Positions 17,574 to 26,246 are shown, counted from the first letter of the stretch. The stretch: 64,000 bases of DNA from Marinilongibacter aquaticus (GCF_020149935.1 NZ_CP083757.1:2381501-2445500), one strand, 5' to 3'. A program made the numbers and translations. The notes: generated by a model from the sequence alone, not told the origin.

Positions 17574-18943
17574 TGCTTATCTCTGTTTTCCTTATACCAT
17601 TGCCTAAAACTCGTATCCGGCACACTCGGCATTTCACGCGAGGTATACCAAGGGTTCATTTTATTGTTGACCACTTTCGGAAATGCCTTCATTACTTTCC
17701 GGCCAACGGCTCCGCCCAGTGCAAAAACTTTCGGGTTCGAAAGCACGAAATTCATTGCTTGCAAACCAATCTTCTTTTTAGAATCGGCAAACCCTGCTTT
17801 CACAATTACCTGTCGCCAAGCATACAATTGCTCATGGATATTGATCTTCACGGGACACACATTGCTGCAAGCTCCACAAAGTGTACTGGCAAAAGGCAAG
17901 TCGCCAAACTTTTCCAAATCGGTATTGGGCGAAAGAATAGAGCCAATAGGCCCCGGCACGGTATTGTGATACGAATGCCCACCGCTGCGACGATACACAG
18001 GGCAAGTGTTCATACAAGCCGCACAACGTATGCATTTCAAACCATTTTTAAAATCGGGCTTCGCCAAATGTCGGCTTCTTCCATGATCCACAATCACCAC
18101 ATGCATCTCTTGTCCTTCTCTGGGCTTCCTGAAATGGCTACTGTAGGTTGTAATGGCCTGCCCCGTACTGCTGCGGGCCAGAAGTCTCAGAAAAATACCC
18201 AAATCGGCCCGTTTGGGGATCACCTTTTCCAATCCCATGCAGGCAATGTGCACTGGGGCCAAATGGGCTCCCATATCAGCATTGCCCTCATTAGTACACA
18301 CCACAAATTCGCCTGTTTCGGCAATGGCGAAGTTCACGCCGGTTAAAGCCGCGTCGGCCGTCAAAAAATCATTTCTAAGGCTTTGGCGAGCCGATTCTGT
18401 CAGATATTGCGGATCGATATTTCCTTTTTCGGTTCCCAGTTTTTCGTGGAAAGTCTCGCTGATATCTTCTCTTTTCAAGTGAATTGCTGGAGACACAATA
18501 TGGCTGGGTGGTTCGTGGCGAAGCTGAATGATTCGTTCGCCCAAATCGGTATCGATCACCTCTATACCTCTTTGTTCGAGGTACTGGTTCATGTGGCAGT
18601 CTTCGGTGAGCATCGACTTGCTTTTCACCAGTTTTTTCACCGCATGTTTTCGCAAAATGCCGTGTACAATCTCGTTGTGTTCTTTGTCGTCGGCTGCCCA
18701 ATGCACCTGCACTCCGTTGGCCAAGAGATTGCCCTCAAACTCCAAGAGCAGATCGTATAAATTTTCGAGCACAAAATCTTTAATTCCAGAAGCCGTTTCT
18801 CTCAGCATTTCCCAGTCGGGAATTCCGAAAGCAGCTTTGTCTCTATTCGACCGCACCCACCAAAGGGCTTTGTTGTGCCAATTGGTACGCTCGGTATCGT
18901 CGATTAGCTTTTTGGCCAGCACGGCATGATCTTGCGTATTCAT
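17570..18943 (-). CDS. lutB: Lactate utilisation iron-sulfur protein B
   Basis: A 457-residue protein with an N-terminal LUD domain (IAETGEFVVCTNEGNAD) and a C-terminal ferredoxin-like region carrying two 4Fe-4S sites: IRCAACMNTCPVYRRSGG and TLCGACSNVCPVKINIHEQ. It is the electron-transfer subunit of the LutABC L-lactate oxidase, which works in the cytoplasm at the membrane. The start codon shares its first base with the end of lutA, and the last four bases overlap lutC, so the three genes form one message. Confidence 0.96.
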   Translation of the reverse strand: MNTQDHAVLAKKLIDDTERTNWHNKALWWVRSNRDKAAFGIPDWEMLRETASGIKDFVLENLYDLLLEFEGNLLANGVQVHWAADDKEHNEIVHGILRKHAVKKLVKSKSMLTEDCHMNQYLEQRGIEVIDTDLGERIIQLRHEPPSHIVSPAIHLKREDISETFHEKLGTEKGNIDPQYLTESARQSLRNDFLTADAALTGVNFAIAETGEFVVCTNEGNADMGAHLAPVHIACMGLEKVIPKRADLGIFLRLLARSSTGQAITTYSSHFRKPREGQEMHVVIVDHGRSRHLAKPDFKNGLKCIRCAACMNTCPVYRRSGGHSYHNTVPGPIGSILSPNTDLEKFGDLPFASTLCGACSNVCPVKINIHEQLYAWRQVIVKAGFADSKKKIGLQAMNFVLSNPKVFALGGAVGRKVMKAFPKVVNNKMNPWYTSREMPSVPDTSFRQWYKENRDKQ

Positions 18944-19656
18944 TAAATTTGACTGTTTAAGATTTCGGCCAAATGAATCACTTTCATTTTGGCCTGGCCT
19001 TTCCTTTTAATAATGCCCTCGATGTGCATCAAGCAGGACATATCTGCAGAAGTGATATAATCGACATCGGCTTGCTCGAATTCCGCACACTTGTCTTGTC
19101 CCATTTTGGCCGAAACGGGTTCTTCGTTTACGGCAAATGTTCCTCCAAAACCACAGCATTCGTCCACCTTTTCAGGAATTCTTAATTCTAGACCCTTCAC
19201 TTGGTCCAAGAGCGTCCCAATTTTGGAATAGGGCTCATCGACCAATTCTGAGCTTTTGGCCAAATGCAAGCCCCGCAACCCGTGGCAGCTCTGATGAATG
19301 CCCACGCGAAACGGAAAGGAAGCGTGCAAATTCTCGACTTTCAGCACATCCACCAAAAATTCGCTGAGCTCGTACACTGGTAAATCTTGCGAAAAAACAT
19401 GCTCTTTCAAATGCAAGGTGCAACTTCCCGACGGACAAACCACACATTCGCAGCCCGCAAAAAGCGAATTGTTCTGCACATCCAATTTATGGGTCAAATG
19501 TTGAAAACCCGAATTGGCCATCGGCTGGCCGCAGCAGGTTTGTTGAGGATTAAAAACCACTTCGCAACCTTGCTTTTCGAGCAACTCCAAAGTGGCGATA
19601 CCCACTTGAGGATAAAACTGATCGATGTAACAGGGAACATATAAGCCAACTCGCAT
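18943..19656 (-). CDS. lutA: Lactate utilisation iron-sulfur protein A (CCG-domain)
   Basis: A 237-residue protein with two CCG domains that bind an unusual 4Fe-4S cluster: TCCGQPMANSGF with CVVCPSGSCTLHLKEH, and HQSCHGLRGL with DECCGFGGTFAV. It is the first gene of the lutABC operon for L-lactate oxidation. The neighbourhood holds no lactate permease (lldP/lutP) and no LutR-type regulator. I see no exact TAnnTTTG promoter in the 300-base gap upstream. Confidence 0.95.
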   Translation of the reverse strand: MRVGLYVPCYIDQFYPQVGIATLELLEKQGCEVVFNPQQTCCGQPMANSGFQHLTHKLDVQNNSLFAGCECVVCPSGSCTLHLKEHVFSQDLPVYELSEFLVDVLKVENLHASFPFRVGIHQSCHGLRGLHLAKSSELVDEPYSKIGTLLDQVKGLELRIPEKVDECCGFGGTFAVNEEPVSAKMGQDKCAEFEQADVDYITSADMSCLMHIEGIIKRKGQAKMKVIHLAEILNSQI

Positions 19657-19955
19657 TCGATATAGGGTTCAATGTTGTAAATGACTCGCAACAAACCGAG
19701 AAACGAAGCTTCGGTTTGCCTCTCTTGGGCTATGGAAATTCAGCAGTTCGAAATACATTCCTTCCTCCTGAACTTGCACATATCCAATACCGAGTGTCTA
19801 ACTCTGCTTCAAATCTAATTCATAATCCTAGAAACTGGTATTTTCAAAACCAAAATCTACGGATGATCGGAACAGGAATACTTGATTTGATGTTTTATGC
19901 AAAAATTTAGTAAGCAAAGTATCATTGGGTTTCTCCAAACCCCAAATCAATATTT
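19657..19955. other. Intergenic region between lutA and yaaA
   Basis: A 299-base gap between divergent genes. The only promoter-like sequence is TATCATTG at 19920-19927 (seven of eight bases of TAnnTTTG), 28 bases before yaaA. A 64-codon plus-strand reading frame (19716-19910) has no recognisable domain and no coding signature, so it is not called. No hairpin or riboswitch-like fold stands out. Confidence 0.5.
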
Positions 19956-20714
19956 ATGAAGATTGTTGTGTCGCCGGCCAAGTCACTGGATTTCGAATCG
20001 CAAATACCCACAAATGAATACACTCTTCCCCGATTTTTGACAGAAACCGACAAGCTCAATGCCGCTTTGAAAAAGAAATCGCGGAAGAAACTCTCCGATC
20101 TCATGAGTATTTCTGCTGCTTTGGCCGAACTCAACTACGACCGCAACCAAACGCGTGGAATCGACTACACCTTAGACAATGCCCGACAGGCTGTTTACGC
20201 TTTCAATGGCGACGTGTATTTGGGTTTGGACATCCATTCTTTAAACCCCGAAAAGTTGCCGCAATTGCAAGAGAAATTGAGAATACTTTCTGGACTGTAC
20301 GGCCTGCTGAAACCCTTGGACCTGATTCAGCCTTATCGCCTCGAAATGGGCACGAAACTGAAAGTAGGCCGAAAAAATGACCTCTACGCGTTTTGGGACA
20401 AAAAGGTAACTGAATCTTTGAATGAGGAACTCGAAGCGGGCGAACCATTCATCAATTTGGCCAGCAACGAGTATTTCAAAGTGGTAAAACCCGAATTGCT
20501 CAAAAGCCCGGTCATTACCCCTATCTTCAAAGATTACGTCAACGGGAACCTGAAAGTGGTCAGTTTTCACGCCAAAAAAGCACGCGGCATGATGACGCGT
20601 TTTGTGCTCGATAAAAACATTGAAAATGCCGAATCACTGAAAACATTCAATTACGGCAATTACGAATTCGACGAAAAACAAAGCAATGCCCAAGAATGGG
20701 TATTTGTCCGCTAA
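19956..20714 (+). CDS. yaaA: Peroxide stress protein YaaA family
   Basis: A 252-residue cytoplasmic protein of the YaaA/DUF328 family. The N-terminal signature MKIVVSPAKSLDF is followed by YDRNQTRGIDYTLDNARQAVYAFNGDVY and the C-terminal HAKKARGMMTRFV. In E. coli YaaA lowers intracellular free iron during hydrogen peroxide stress. It has full family length and is a single gene here. Confidence 0.95.
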   Translation: MKIVVSPAKSLDFESQIPTNEYTLPRFLTETDKLNAALKKKSRKKLSDLMSISAALAELNYDRNQTRGIDYTLDNARQAVYAFNGDVYLGLDIHSLNPEKLPQLQEKLRILSGLYGLLKPLDLIQPYRLEMGTKLKVGRKNDLYAFWDKKVTESLNEELEAGEPFINLASNEYFKVVKPELLKSPVITPIFKDYVNGNLKVVSFHAKKARGMMTRFVLDKNIENAESLKTFNYGNYEFDEKQSNAQEWVFVR

Positions 20715-20806
20715 TTCTCCGAAAAGCTACCGCCTAAAGCCTAAGTAAGAATCGCACTTTCTGCCGAGCAGGGCATACATTTGTCCGGTCGAAATTGCAA
20801 GTCCAT

Positions 20807-20814
20807 TTACTTTG
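20807..20814 (+). promoter_or_regulatory. Possible -7 element of the mannonate dehydratase gene
   Basis: TTACTTTG (seven of eight bases of TAnnTTTG) lies 31 bases before the ATG at 20846, with TTTG at 20780-20783, 23 bases upstream, slightly longer than the usual spacing. Confidence 0.3.
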
Positions 20815-20845
20815 CCCTAATTTTCGATATCAAAACCCTAATGAA

Positions 20846-21970
20846 ATGAAAAACGACCGAAGAGATTTTATTCGAAAATCGGCGGCCTTCACAGCCGCGG
20901 CGGCTTGGCCTCAGGCGGCCAAAACGAATCCACAGATTCCAAACAAAACAAGCGAGTATATTAAAGACGCAGGCATGCAGCTTTCCTTGGCCTATTTCTG
21001 GGGAATCGAGCCGCGGAAAGTGGCTTTGGCCAAGCAAATGAACGTCTTGGGAGCCGTTGGCGGAATCAACCCGCGAATGGTTAACATGAACGACAAGCCA
21101 AATTACAATGCTCAAGTAATCAAGGCGGTGAAAGCAGCCTGGGAAACCCAAGGCCTTCAACTAAAAGTGATAGAAGGGCCGCCAGCTCTTTACGAAAAAA
21201 CGAAACTCGGACTGCCGGGCCGTGATGAAGAAATCGAGCAGTTCATTCAGTTCATGAAAGGCATTTCTGCGGTGGGAATCGACACCGTGTGTTACAACTG
21301 GATGCCCGTAATCAGCTGGGCCAGAACCCAAACCGACCGTCCTAGTCGTGGCGGAGCTCTGGTGAGTGCTTTCGACGTGGATGCGATCCAAGACGAAGAG
21401 CTGATTACAAAATATGGCGAATTGAGTCACGAAAAAATGTGGCAAAATATGACCTATTTCTTGAAAGCCGTTATCCCCGAAGCCGAAAAACTGGGGGTAA
21501 AAATGGCTCTTCATCCCGATGATCCGCCGATCGACAACATCCGCGGTATTCCGCGAATCATGACCTCTGTCGACGCTTTCAAAAAACTGATCGATCTGGT
21601 GCCCAGCCCAAGCAATGGCCTTACTTTTTGTCAGGGCAGTTTTGCCTCAATGGGCGGCGAAGGACAAGGCGAAAACATTCCAGAAGCGATACGGTATTTT
21701 GGCAAAAAAGGCCTCATTCATTTTGTTCATTTTCGAGATGTAAAAGGCTATAAAGAGCATTTCGAAGAAGCCTTTCACGACGACGGCAAAACCGACATGT
21801 ACGAAGCCATGAAAGCCTATTACGAAGTGGGTTTCAAAGGCCCTATTCGTCCCGACCACGTGCCCACCATGTTTGGCGACAGCAACGAACACGCTGGTTA
21901 CAGCACAATCGGCACCTTGTTTGCCATAGGTTATATTCGCGGACTGATCGAAGGGGTAAGCAAGGCTTAA
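20846..21970 (+). CDS. uxuA: Mannonate dehydratase homologue with Tat signal
   Basis: A 374-residue TIM-barrel enzyme of the UxuA family, which dehydrates D-mannonate to 2-keto-3-deoxygluconate in hexuronate breakdown. All four metal ligands known from E. coli UxuA appear conserved: His in ALHPDDPP (residue 223), Cys in LTFCQGSF, His in IHFVHFRDVKG, and Asp in IRPDHVPTMFG. The odd feature is the N-terminus MKNDRRDFIRKSAAFTAAAAW, which looks like a twin-arginine signal, so the enzyme is predicted to leave the cytoplasm. The start at 20846 is chosen because an ATG at 20841 is followed at once by a stop. The stop overlaps that of the convergent beta-lactamase gene. The export is a prediction. 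Confidence 0.9.
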   Translation: MKNDRRDFIRKSAAFTAAAAWPQAAKTNPQIPNKTSEYIKDAGMQLSLAYFWGIEPRKVALAKQMNVLGAVGGINPRMVNMNDKPNYNAQVIKAVKAAWETQGLQLKVIEGPPALYEKTKLGLPGRDEEIEQFIQFMKGISAVGIDTVCYNWMPVISWARTQTDRPSRGGALVSAFDVDAIQDEELITKYGELSHEKMWQNMTYFLKAVIPEAEKLGVKMALHPDDPPIDNIRGIPRIMTSVDAFKKLIDLVPSPSNGLTFCQGSFASMGGEGQGENIPEAIRYFGKKGLIHFVHFRDVKGYKEHFEEAFHDDGKTDMYEAMKAYYEVGFKGPIRPDHVPTMFGDSNEHAGYSTIGTLFAIGYIRGLIEGVSKA

Positions 21971-22788
21971 TCTTTCAGAATTTCATTCAAAGCCTGAAGG
22001 CTTAGCCCCATACGAACGGCAAAAAAGTCGTCCATATTGAAACCCTCGCCCGGCTGCACGTTTGTGGCGAGGTAATAGATACGGCCATCCTTTTGGGCAT
22101 AACCCACAAACCAACCGATATTGGCCTCTTCCGTTTGTGCCCAACCCGTTTTACCCCAAAGGGTATACGGAACGCCCTCGTCCAACTCAATCTGCATAAT
22201 GCGGTTCAGCACTTGATAGCTGTGCTCCTGTATGGGCAATTGTTTTTCCACGAGGCGTTTCAGGAAGTCGACTTGTTGAAATTGGGAAATCTTCGAATCG
22301 CCTTGTACCCAAAAGCGATCGAAATTGGTGCTGTCGAAAACCATGCCGGGATATTCTATTCTCTCCAACAATTGACGCATGTTTTGCTCACCCGTTTTCC
22401 GGGCAATTTCTTGATAACAAGGCAGGCAGGATTTTTTATAAGCTTCTGCAAAAGTCATATCGGCTTCCCAACTTTTCATATAGCGAGGTTGGCCATCCCA
22501 AGGCAGCATGGTGCTGTCGTTTTCCACAATCCCGTTTTCCAAAGCATTGATTGAATTGGCAATTTTGAAAGTAGAAGCAGGTAAAAATCCAGAATCGGCC
22601 CAAGCAAAATTATTCGAATAAAAGCGATCGGCATGTTTGTCGTAGACCAAGACCGCCCCCTTCACCTTTGCCGAGTCGAGCAAATGCTGAAAAGAATCCA
22701 ATTTTACTTTTTGATTCCCTTTTTCTTCCGAAGCATGAGTACAGGCGAAAAGAGCAAACAAGCCTATCAAGAGCAAAAATATTTTCAT
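21967..22788 (-). CDS. Class D beta-lactamase family lipoprotein
   Basis: A 273-residue predicted lipoprotein (lipobox LFAC, Cys16) of the penicillin-binding-transpeptidase / class D beta-lactamase family. Motifs: PASTFKIANS with Ser72 and Lys75 (STFK), KKSCLPCYQEIAR with Ser120 at the SxV position (SCL here), RFWVQGDSKIS matching the conserved FWLxG..KIS region with Trp160, and WGKTGWA (Lys213-Thr-Gly). The complete set suggests an active acyl-serine enzyme. Whether it confers resistance or acts on cell wall is not decidable. The ATG at 22788 is preferred to a GTG nine bases upstream. No blaI/blaR or mecI-type regulator is adjacent. Confidence 0.92.
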   Translation of the reverse strand: MKIFLLLIGLFALFACTHASEEKGNQKVKLDSFQHLLDSAKVKGAVLVYDKHADRFYSNNFAWADSGFLPASTFKIANSINALENGIVENDSTMLPWDGQPRYMKSWEADMTFAEAYKKSCLPCYQEIARKTGEQNMRQLLERIEYPGMVFDSTNFDRFWVQGDSKISQFQQVDFLKRLVEKQLPIQEHSYQVLNRIMQIELDEGVPYTLWGKTGWAQTEEANIGWFVGYAQKDGRIYYLATNVQPGEGFNMDDFFAVRMGLSLQALNEILKD

Positions 22789-22935
22789 GGAAAACACACG
22801 ATATAAGATTCAAAACAAGATAAGCCAAAAATGCAGCATGCCAAAAATCTTCTTGCTTTATTCAGAGGCTTCGTATTGGGCCTAGGTTTCTCTCGCATGC
22901 AAAAAATTCATAATTTCGCTTCCTGAATTCGACAA

Positions 22936-23307
22936 ATGAAACAATTTCTAGTAGGCCGATTAAAAAGCATAAAATACGCTCTTCGTGGAGCTTTTCTGCT
23001 TATCCGCACCGAAGACGCCATAATTACTCAGTCTTTTGTTGCCCTGATTTTAACAATATTGGGTTTTTATTTCGGCATATCGCGTAGCGAATGGATGCTA
23101 CAGCTTCTCGCTTTTGGCCTTGTGCTGAGCATAGAAAGCTTGAACACGGCCGTTGAAAAACTCTGCGATTTCATCAATCCCGAATACCACGACCGCATCG
23201 GTTTCATCAAAGACATCTCGGCCGGTGCTGTCACTTTTGCAGCTTTGTTTGCCTTTGCCATAATCTGCATTATTTATTGGCCCTATCTTGCTCAGGCCGT
23301 AGCTTGA
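22936..23307 (+). CDS. dgkA: Diacylglycerol/undecaprenol kinase family protein
   Basis: A 123-residue inner-membrane kinase with three transmembrane helices. The family signature is ESLNTAVEKLCDFI, followed by the ISAGAV stretch. In Gram-positives the same family phosphorylates undecaprenol; in E. coli it recycles diacylglycerol. A near-consensus -7 (TAATTTCG at 22911-22918) lies 17 bases before the start. Its last 16 bases overlap the end of the convergent arsS gene. Confidence 0.94.
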   Translation: MKQFLVGRLKSIKYALRGAFLLIRTEDAIITQSFVALILTILGFYFGISRSEWMLQLLAFGLVLSIESLNTAVEKLCDFINPEYHDRIGFIKDISAGAVTFAALFAFAIICIIYWPYLAQAVA

Positions 23308-24368
23308 GCCACTTCGCCACCGCAACTGCTGCCCGCTCCGGCAGTACAACCAAAACAATGTTGATTGACAATAATTGAGCGGTTTTCCAATTCTTCCCTA
23401 TCGAAATCGCGAAGGTGCTTGGCTCCACAAGCCACTTTCAGGTCGAGCATTTGATTGAAATCGCAATCGAATACAAAGCCATCCCAACCGATAGACAGCG
23501 TATTTCGGCACATGACATGCTCGGCGGCTCCTGGATTGTAGGCGTTCAGCAATTTTTCCATGTAGGCTCCGTAGTTGTCGCTTACAATCAAATAATCCAA
23601 ATATCGACTGATCGGAATGTTGGTGATCGCAAAAAGTTGATTGAATTCAATCCCGAAATCTGCTTTCAGTTTGCGTTTGAAATTGAGCTCTAAACCCGCC
23701 TGACCGCTGGGCAAAAAAGCCCCAGAAGGATTGTAGACTAGATTCAGCTCCAAACCCGAGCCCACTTGCCCATAGCCCACGGCATTGAGCATTTGCAAAG
23801 CCTTTATGGAATCGCGAAATACGCCGTTTCCTCTTTGGGCGTCGGTGCGGGCTTCGGTATATGCCGGCAATGAGCTGACCACCTCCACCTTGTGTGTCTT
23901 GAAAAAATCGGGCAAATCGTGAAATCGCGGATTGGCCAAAATAATGGTTAGATTACACCGCACAATAATTTTTATTTCGGAATCAATCGCCCGAATCTGC
24001 TCCACAAACCAACGGAAATTGGGATTCATTTCGGGAGCACCGCCCGTAAGATCGACCGTATGAAAAGTGTGATTTTTCAAGGCATCCAAACACAATTCCA
24101 TCGTTTCCTTGGTCATGATTTCTTTCCTGTCTGGCCCGGCATCTACATGACAGTGGGCACACACTTGATTGCACATTTTGCCCACATTAATTTGCAGAAT
24201 TTCGAGGCCAGTTGGTTTGAGCGGATACAAATCGATTGCCTGCAATTTGCTTTTGAATTTCGGCATTTCGAAACCCAGTTTTTCGGTATCGTTCAATACT
24301 TTCAACTGAAATTCGGTTTCGCCCAATTCGTGTTTTTGAGCCTTTAGTGATTTTACGGGATTCGCCAT
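23292..24368 (-). CDS. arsS: Arsenosugar biosynthesis radical SAM protein ArsS
   Basis: A 358-residue radical SAM enzyme. The 4Fe-4S motif is CNQVCAHCHVDAGPD (Cys66, Cys70, Cys73), followed by LTGGAPEMNPNFRWFV and a C-terminal cysteine-rich DUF3641 domain with MCRNTLSIGWDGFVFDCDFNQ and HCFGCTAGAGSSCGG. This combination identifies ArsS, which in cyanobacteria adds the 5'-deoxyadenosyl group of SAM to dimethylarsinous acid to make an arsenosugar precursor. It is the last of five genes whose ends overlap or abut (start base shared with the upstream gene), and its 3' end overlaps dgkA by 16 bases. The arsenic methyltransferase arsM that feeds it in known pathways is not in the window. Confidence 0.95.
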   Translation of the reverse strand: MANPVKSLKAQKHELGETEFQLKVLNDTEKLGFEMPKFKSKLQAIDLYPLKPTGLEILQINVGKMCNQVCAHCHVDAGPDRKEIMTKETMELCLDALKNHTFHTVDLTGGAPEMNPNFRWFVEQIRAIDSEIKIIVRCNLTIILANPRFHDLPDFFKTHKVEVVSSLPAYTEARTDAQRGNGVFRDSIKALQMLNAVGYGQVGSGLELNLVYNPSGAFLPSGQAGLELNFKRKLKADFGIEFNQLFAITNIPISRYLDYLIVSDNYGAYMEKLLNAYNPGAAEHVMCRNTLSIGWDGFVFDCDFNQMLDLKVACGAKHLRDFDREELENRSIIVNQHCFGCTAGAGSSCGGEVAQATA

Positions 24369-24700
24369 TACATCAATAATTCTTTCGTTTTATTCATCAT
24401 CTGTACTCCATGTACGAGAGAAGCCCCTCCACGGATCGCTGATGCCACATGTACGGCCTCCATTAATTCGTCTTCAGCACAACCTTTTTCCAAAGTATCC
24501 GAGGTATACGCATCAATGCAGTAGGGGCATTGCACCGCATGAGCCACGGCAAGAGCGATCAAACTTTTCTCTCTTTCGGTAAGGGCCCCGGCTTTGAACA
24601 CCTCGTTGTAATACGAAAAAAACTTGTCGGCCAATTCTTGCCCGAATTCTCCGATATTGCCAAATTTCTTTAAATCTTCAGGATTGTAGTACGTTTTCAT
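24368..24700 (-). CDS. Arsenosugar-cluster AhpD-like peroxidase
   Basis: A 110-residue protein of the carboxymuconolactone decarboxylase / AhpD family. The redox motif is CPYC (Cys58, Cys61) in AVQCPYCIDAYTSD, followed by HVASAIRGGASLVHG. This matches the small peroxidase-like family that accompanies ArsS-type radical SAM proteins and in some species carries selenocysteine; here both motif positions are cysteine. Its stop overlaps the start of arsS by one base and its start overlaps the glycosyltransferase gene by four bases. The exact role in the arsenic pathway is not established. Confidence 0.93.
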   Translation of the reverse strand: MKTYYNPEDLKKFGNIGEFGQELADKFFSYYNEVFKAGALTEREKSLIALAVAHAVQCPYCIDAYTSDTLEKGCAEDELMEAVHVASAIRGGASLVHGVQMMNKTKELLM

Positions 24701-25401
24701 TTCGACTTGTTTAAAAGTTCTTTGTAAAGCGTTCGCAATTCTTGCGGACTTTTCTTTTTCGACATCCAGTTATTCATCACTATATAATTGGCTTTCAGTA
24801 CTTTCCAATAAGAGTTGTGCTTATATTTCCGGGCAGAAACAACAACATCTTTCGGAATGATCTTAAAACGAAAACTACCCTTACTTCTTAATAGAATGTC
24901 GTAGTCTTCCATAATCACATGCTCTGCCGAAAAACCCTGCAACGACTCAAACGCCTCACGACGGACAAACAGCGTCTGATCACCCCCGCGGCACCAAATC
25001 ATGGGGAAACGCGTAAAAAAAGAATTGATGTACATCAAAAAATACGGGTAAGCATCGAATTTATACCGATAGCAACCCATATCCACCCCTTGATCGATGG
25101 CGGCGAGAATATCCTTAACAAAATGAGGATGGACCAAAGTATCCGCATGCACAAAATACAAAATGCTGCTTTTGGTATACAAAGCCCCTTCGTTCATTTG
25201 ATGGTTTCGGCCCGCTTTATCGGCCACAACATACTTGACTGGAAATGCACAAAGCACAGATTCGATATTGTCTTCCGATTCGGGCGAATCCACGATAAGC
25301 ACATCCACCAGCTCATTGCCAATGGCATCAAAAAGGCGTGTCAAACAACGCGTAATGGTACCTGCTTCGTTGAATGTAGGTATAATTACACTGATTTTCA
25401 T
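24697..25401 (-). CDS. Family 2 glycosyltransferase of the arsenosugar cluster (TIGR04283 type)
   Basis: A 234-residue GT-A fold glycosyltransferase. The start MKISVIIPTFNEAGTITR is typical of GT2 enzymes, and AGRNHQMNEGALYTKSS followed by FVHADTLVHP matches the pattern GRxxQMNxGA...HADT of the TIGR04283 family, named for its association with arsenosugar biosynthesis. The family may transfer a sugar to the arsenic-containing adenosyl product or trim it; this has not been shown for this protein. It overlaps both neighbours by four bases. Confidence 0.9.
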   Translation of the reverse strand: MKISVIIPTFNEAGTITRCLTRLFDAIGNELVDVLIVDSPESEDNIESVLCAFPVKYVVADKAGRNHQMNEGALYTKSSILYFVHADTLVHPHFVKDILAAIDQGVDMGCYRYKFDAYPYFLMYINSFFTRFPMIWCRGGDQTLFVRREAFESLQGFSAEHVIMEDYDILLRSKGSFRFKIIPKDVVVSARKYKHNSYWKVLKANYIVMNNWMSKKKSPQELRTLYKELLNKSK

Positions 25402-26246
25402 AGGCTCACTTCATTGTTGAGAAGCCAATCCAGCGGGATTCCAGTATTTTTTGTTTCGGTTTCCGGTAAAATTTCTGTGTTGTCCCATACGCCCGTCATC
25501 AAGGTTTCGGCATAGGGCCAAGGCAAACTGTGTTCCATCATCAGCTGGTTTGCTTCAAAATTGTCGTACTCAAATCGTTGGAATCGGTAGTGAAAACCCG
25601 AAGAATCATCGAGGAGCAAATACCACACAAAGGGGGTTCCATCGTTTGCAGGCATACCGATTACGCCCGCATTCAACCAAAGTTTCTCCTCATTTTCACT
25701 GGCGAAAGGAATTCCGGCATGTCCGGCCAAAATCACATCGGCCTGTGTTTCTTCAAAACTTAAACTTTTCGTTTTCCAAGGTGTGGAAGCAAAAACAAAC
25801 TCTGAAATATAATGGGCCGAACCGTGCAGTACAGCCACTTTTCTTCCTCCATATTCAAACCTAAGCTCGTCGGGCATACTCTCCAAAAAGCGTCGATTTT
25901 CGGCAGAAATGCTTTCTTTGGCATAGGGAAACCAACTTCTGGAAAACATCTCACAACGACCGCCTTCCACATAATTGCATCCGCAATCGTCTGCTCCACT
26001 CAGAATATTCTCTTCCACATTTCCCTTGATGCAATGTATTCCCCATTCGCTCACAAAATCTGTACAAGCCGAAGGCGAAGCACAATAGCCTATCAGATCG
26101 CCAGTATGCACAATATTTTCGGGTAAAATATGCCGCTTTTCTGCAATCGCACGGAGCGTTTCCAAAGCTTGGAAATTGGAATAACAACCTCCAAATATGA
26201 GCATCGGCCCCGTTTTACAACCAATATCTTCAATATGCTTACTCAC
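25398..26246 (-). CDS. Metallophosphoesterase-fold protein with altered metal motifs, arsenosugar cluster
   Basis: A 282-residue protein of the calcineurin-like phosphoesterase fold. The usual first motif GDIHGN is replaced by GGCYSN, and the usual GHTHxPF by GHAGIPF, so two metal-ligand sites are changed; HTGDLIGYCASP and KGNVEENI keep the second and third motif patterns. It also carries a cysteine cluster (ADDCGCNYVEGGRC) and a conserved-looking NAGVIGMPANDGTPFVW segment. From memory, homologues next to ArsS share these changes. The start is GTG at 26246, overlapping the symporter's TGA as GTGA; longer in-frame extensions lie inside the symporter gene. Activity may be lost or altered. Confidence 0.82.
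   Translation of the reverse strand: MSKHIEDIGCKTGPMLIFGGCYSNFQALETLRAIAEKRHILPENIVHTGDLIGYCASPSACTDFVSEWGIHCIKGNVEENILSGADDCGCNYVEGGRCEMFSRSWFPYAKESISAENRRFLESMPDELRFEYGGRKVAVLHGSAHYISEFVFASTPWKTKSLSFEETQADVILAGHAGIPFASENEEKLWLNAGVIGMPANDGTPFVWYLLLDDSSGFHYRFQRFEYDNFEANQLMMEHSLPWPYAETLMTGVWDNTEILPETETKNTGIPLDWLLNNEVSL

Noticed and set aside
19716-19910. 64-codon plus-strand frame between lutA and yaaA
   Set aside because: No domain, no promoter match and composition typical of non-coding DNA; treated as chance.
22836-22906. GCATGC(C/A)AAAAAT repeated 59 bases apart between beta-lactamase and dgkA
   Set aside because: Short, AT-rich and not at helical spacing or near a promoter element; likely chance.
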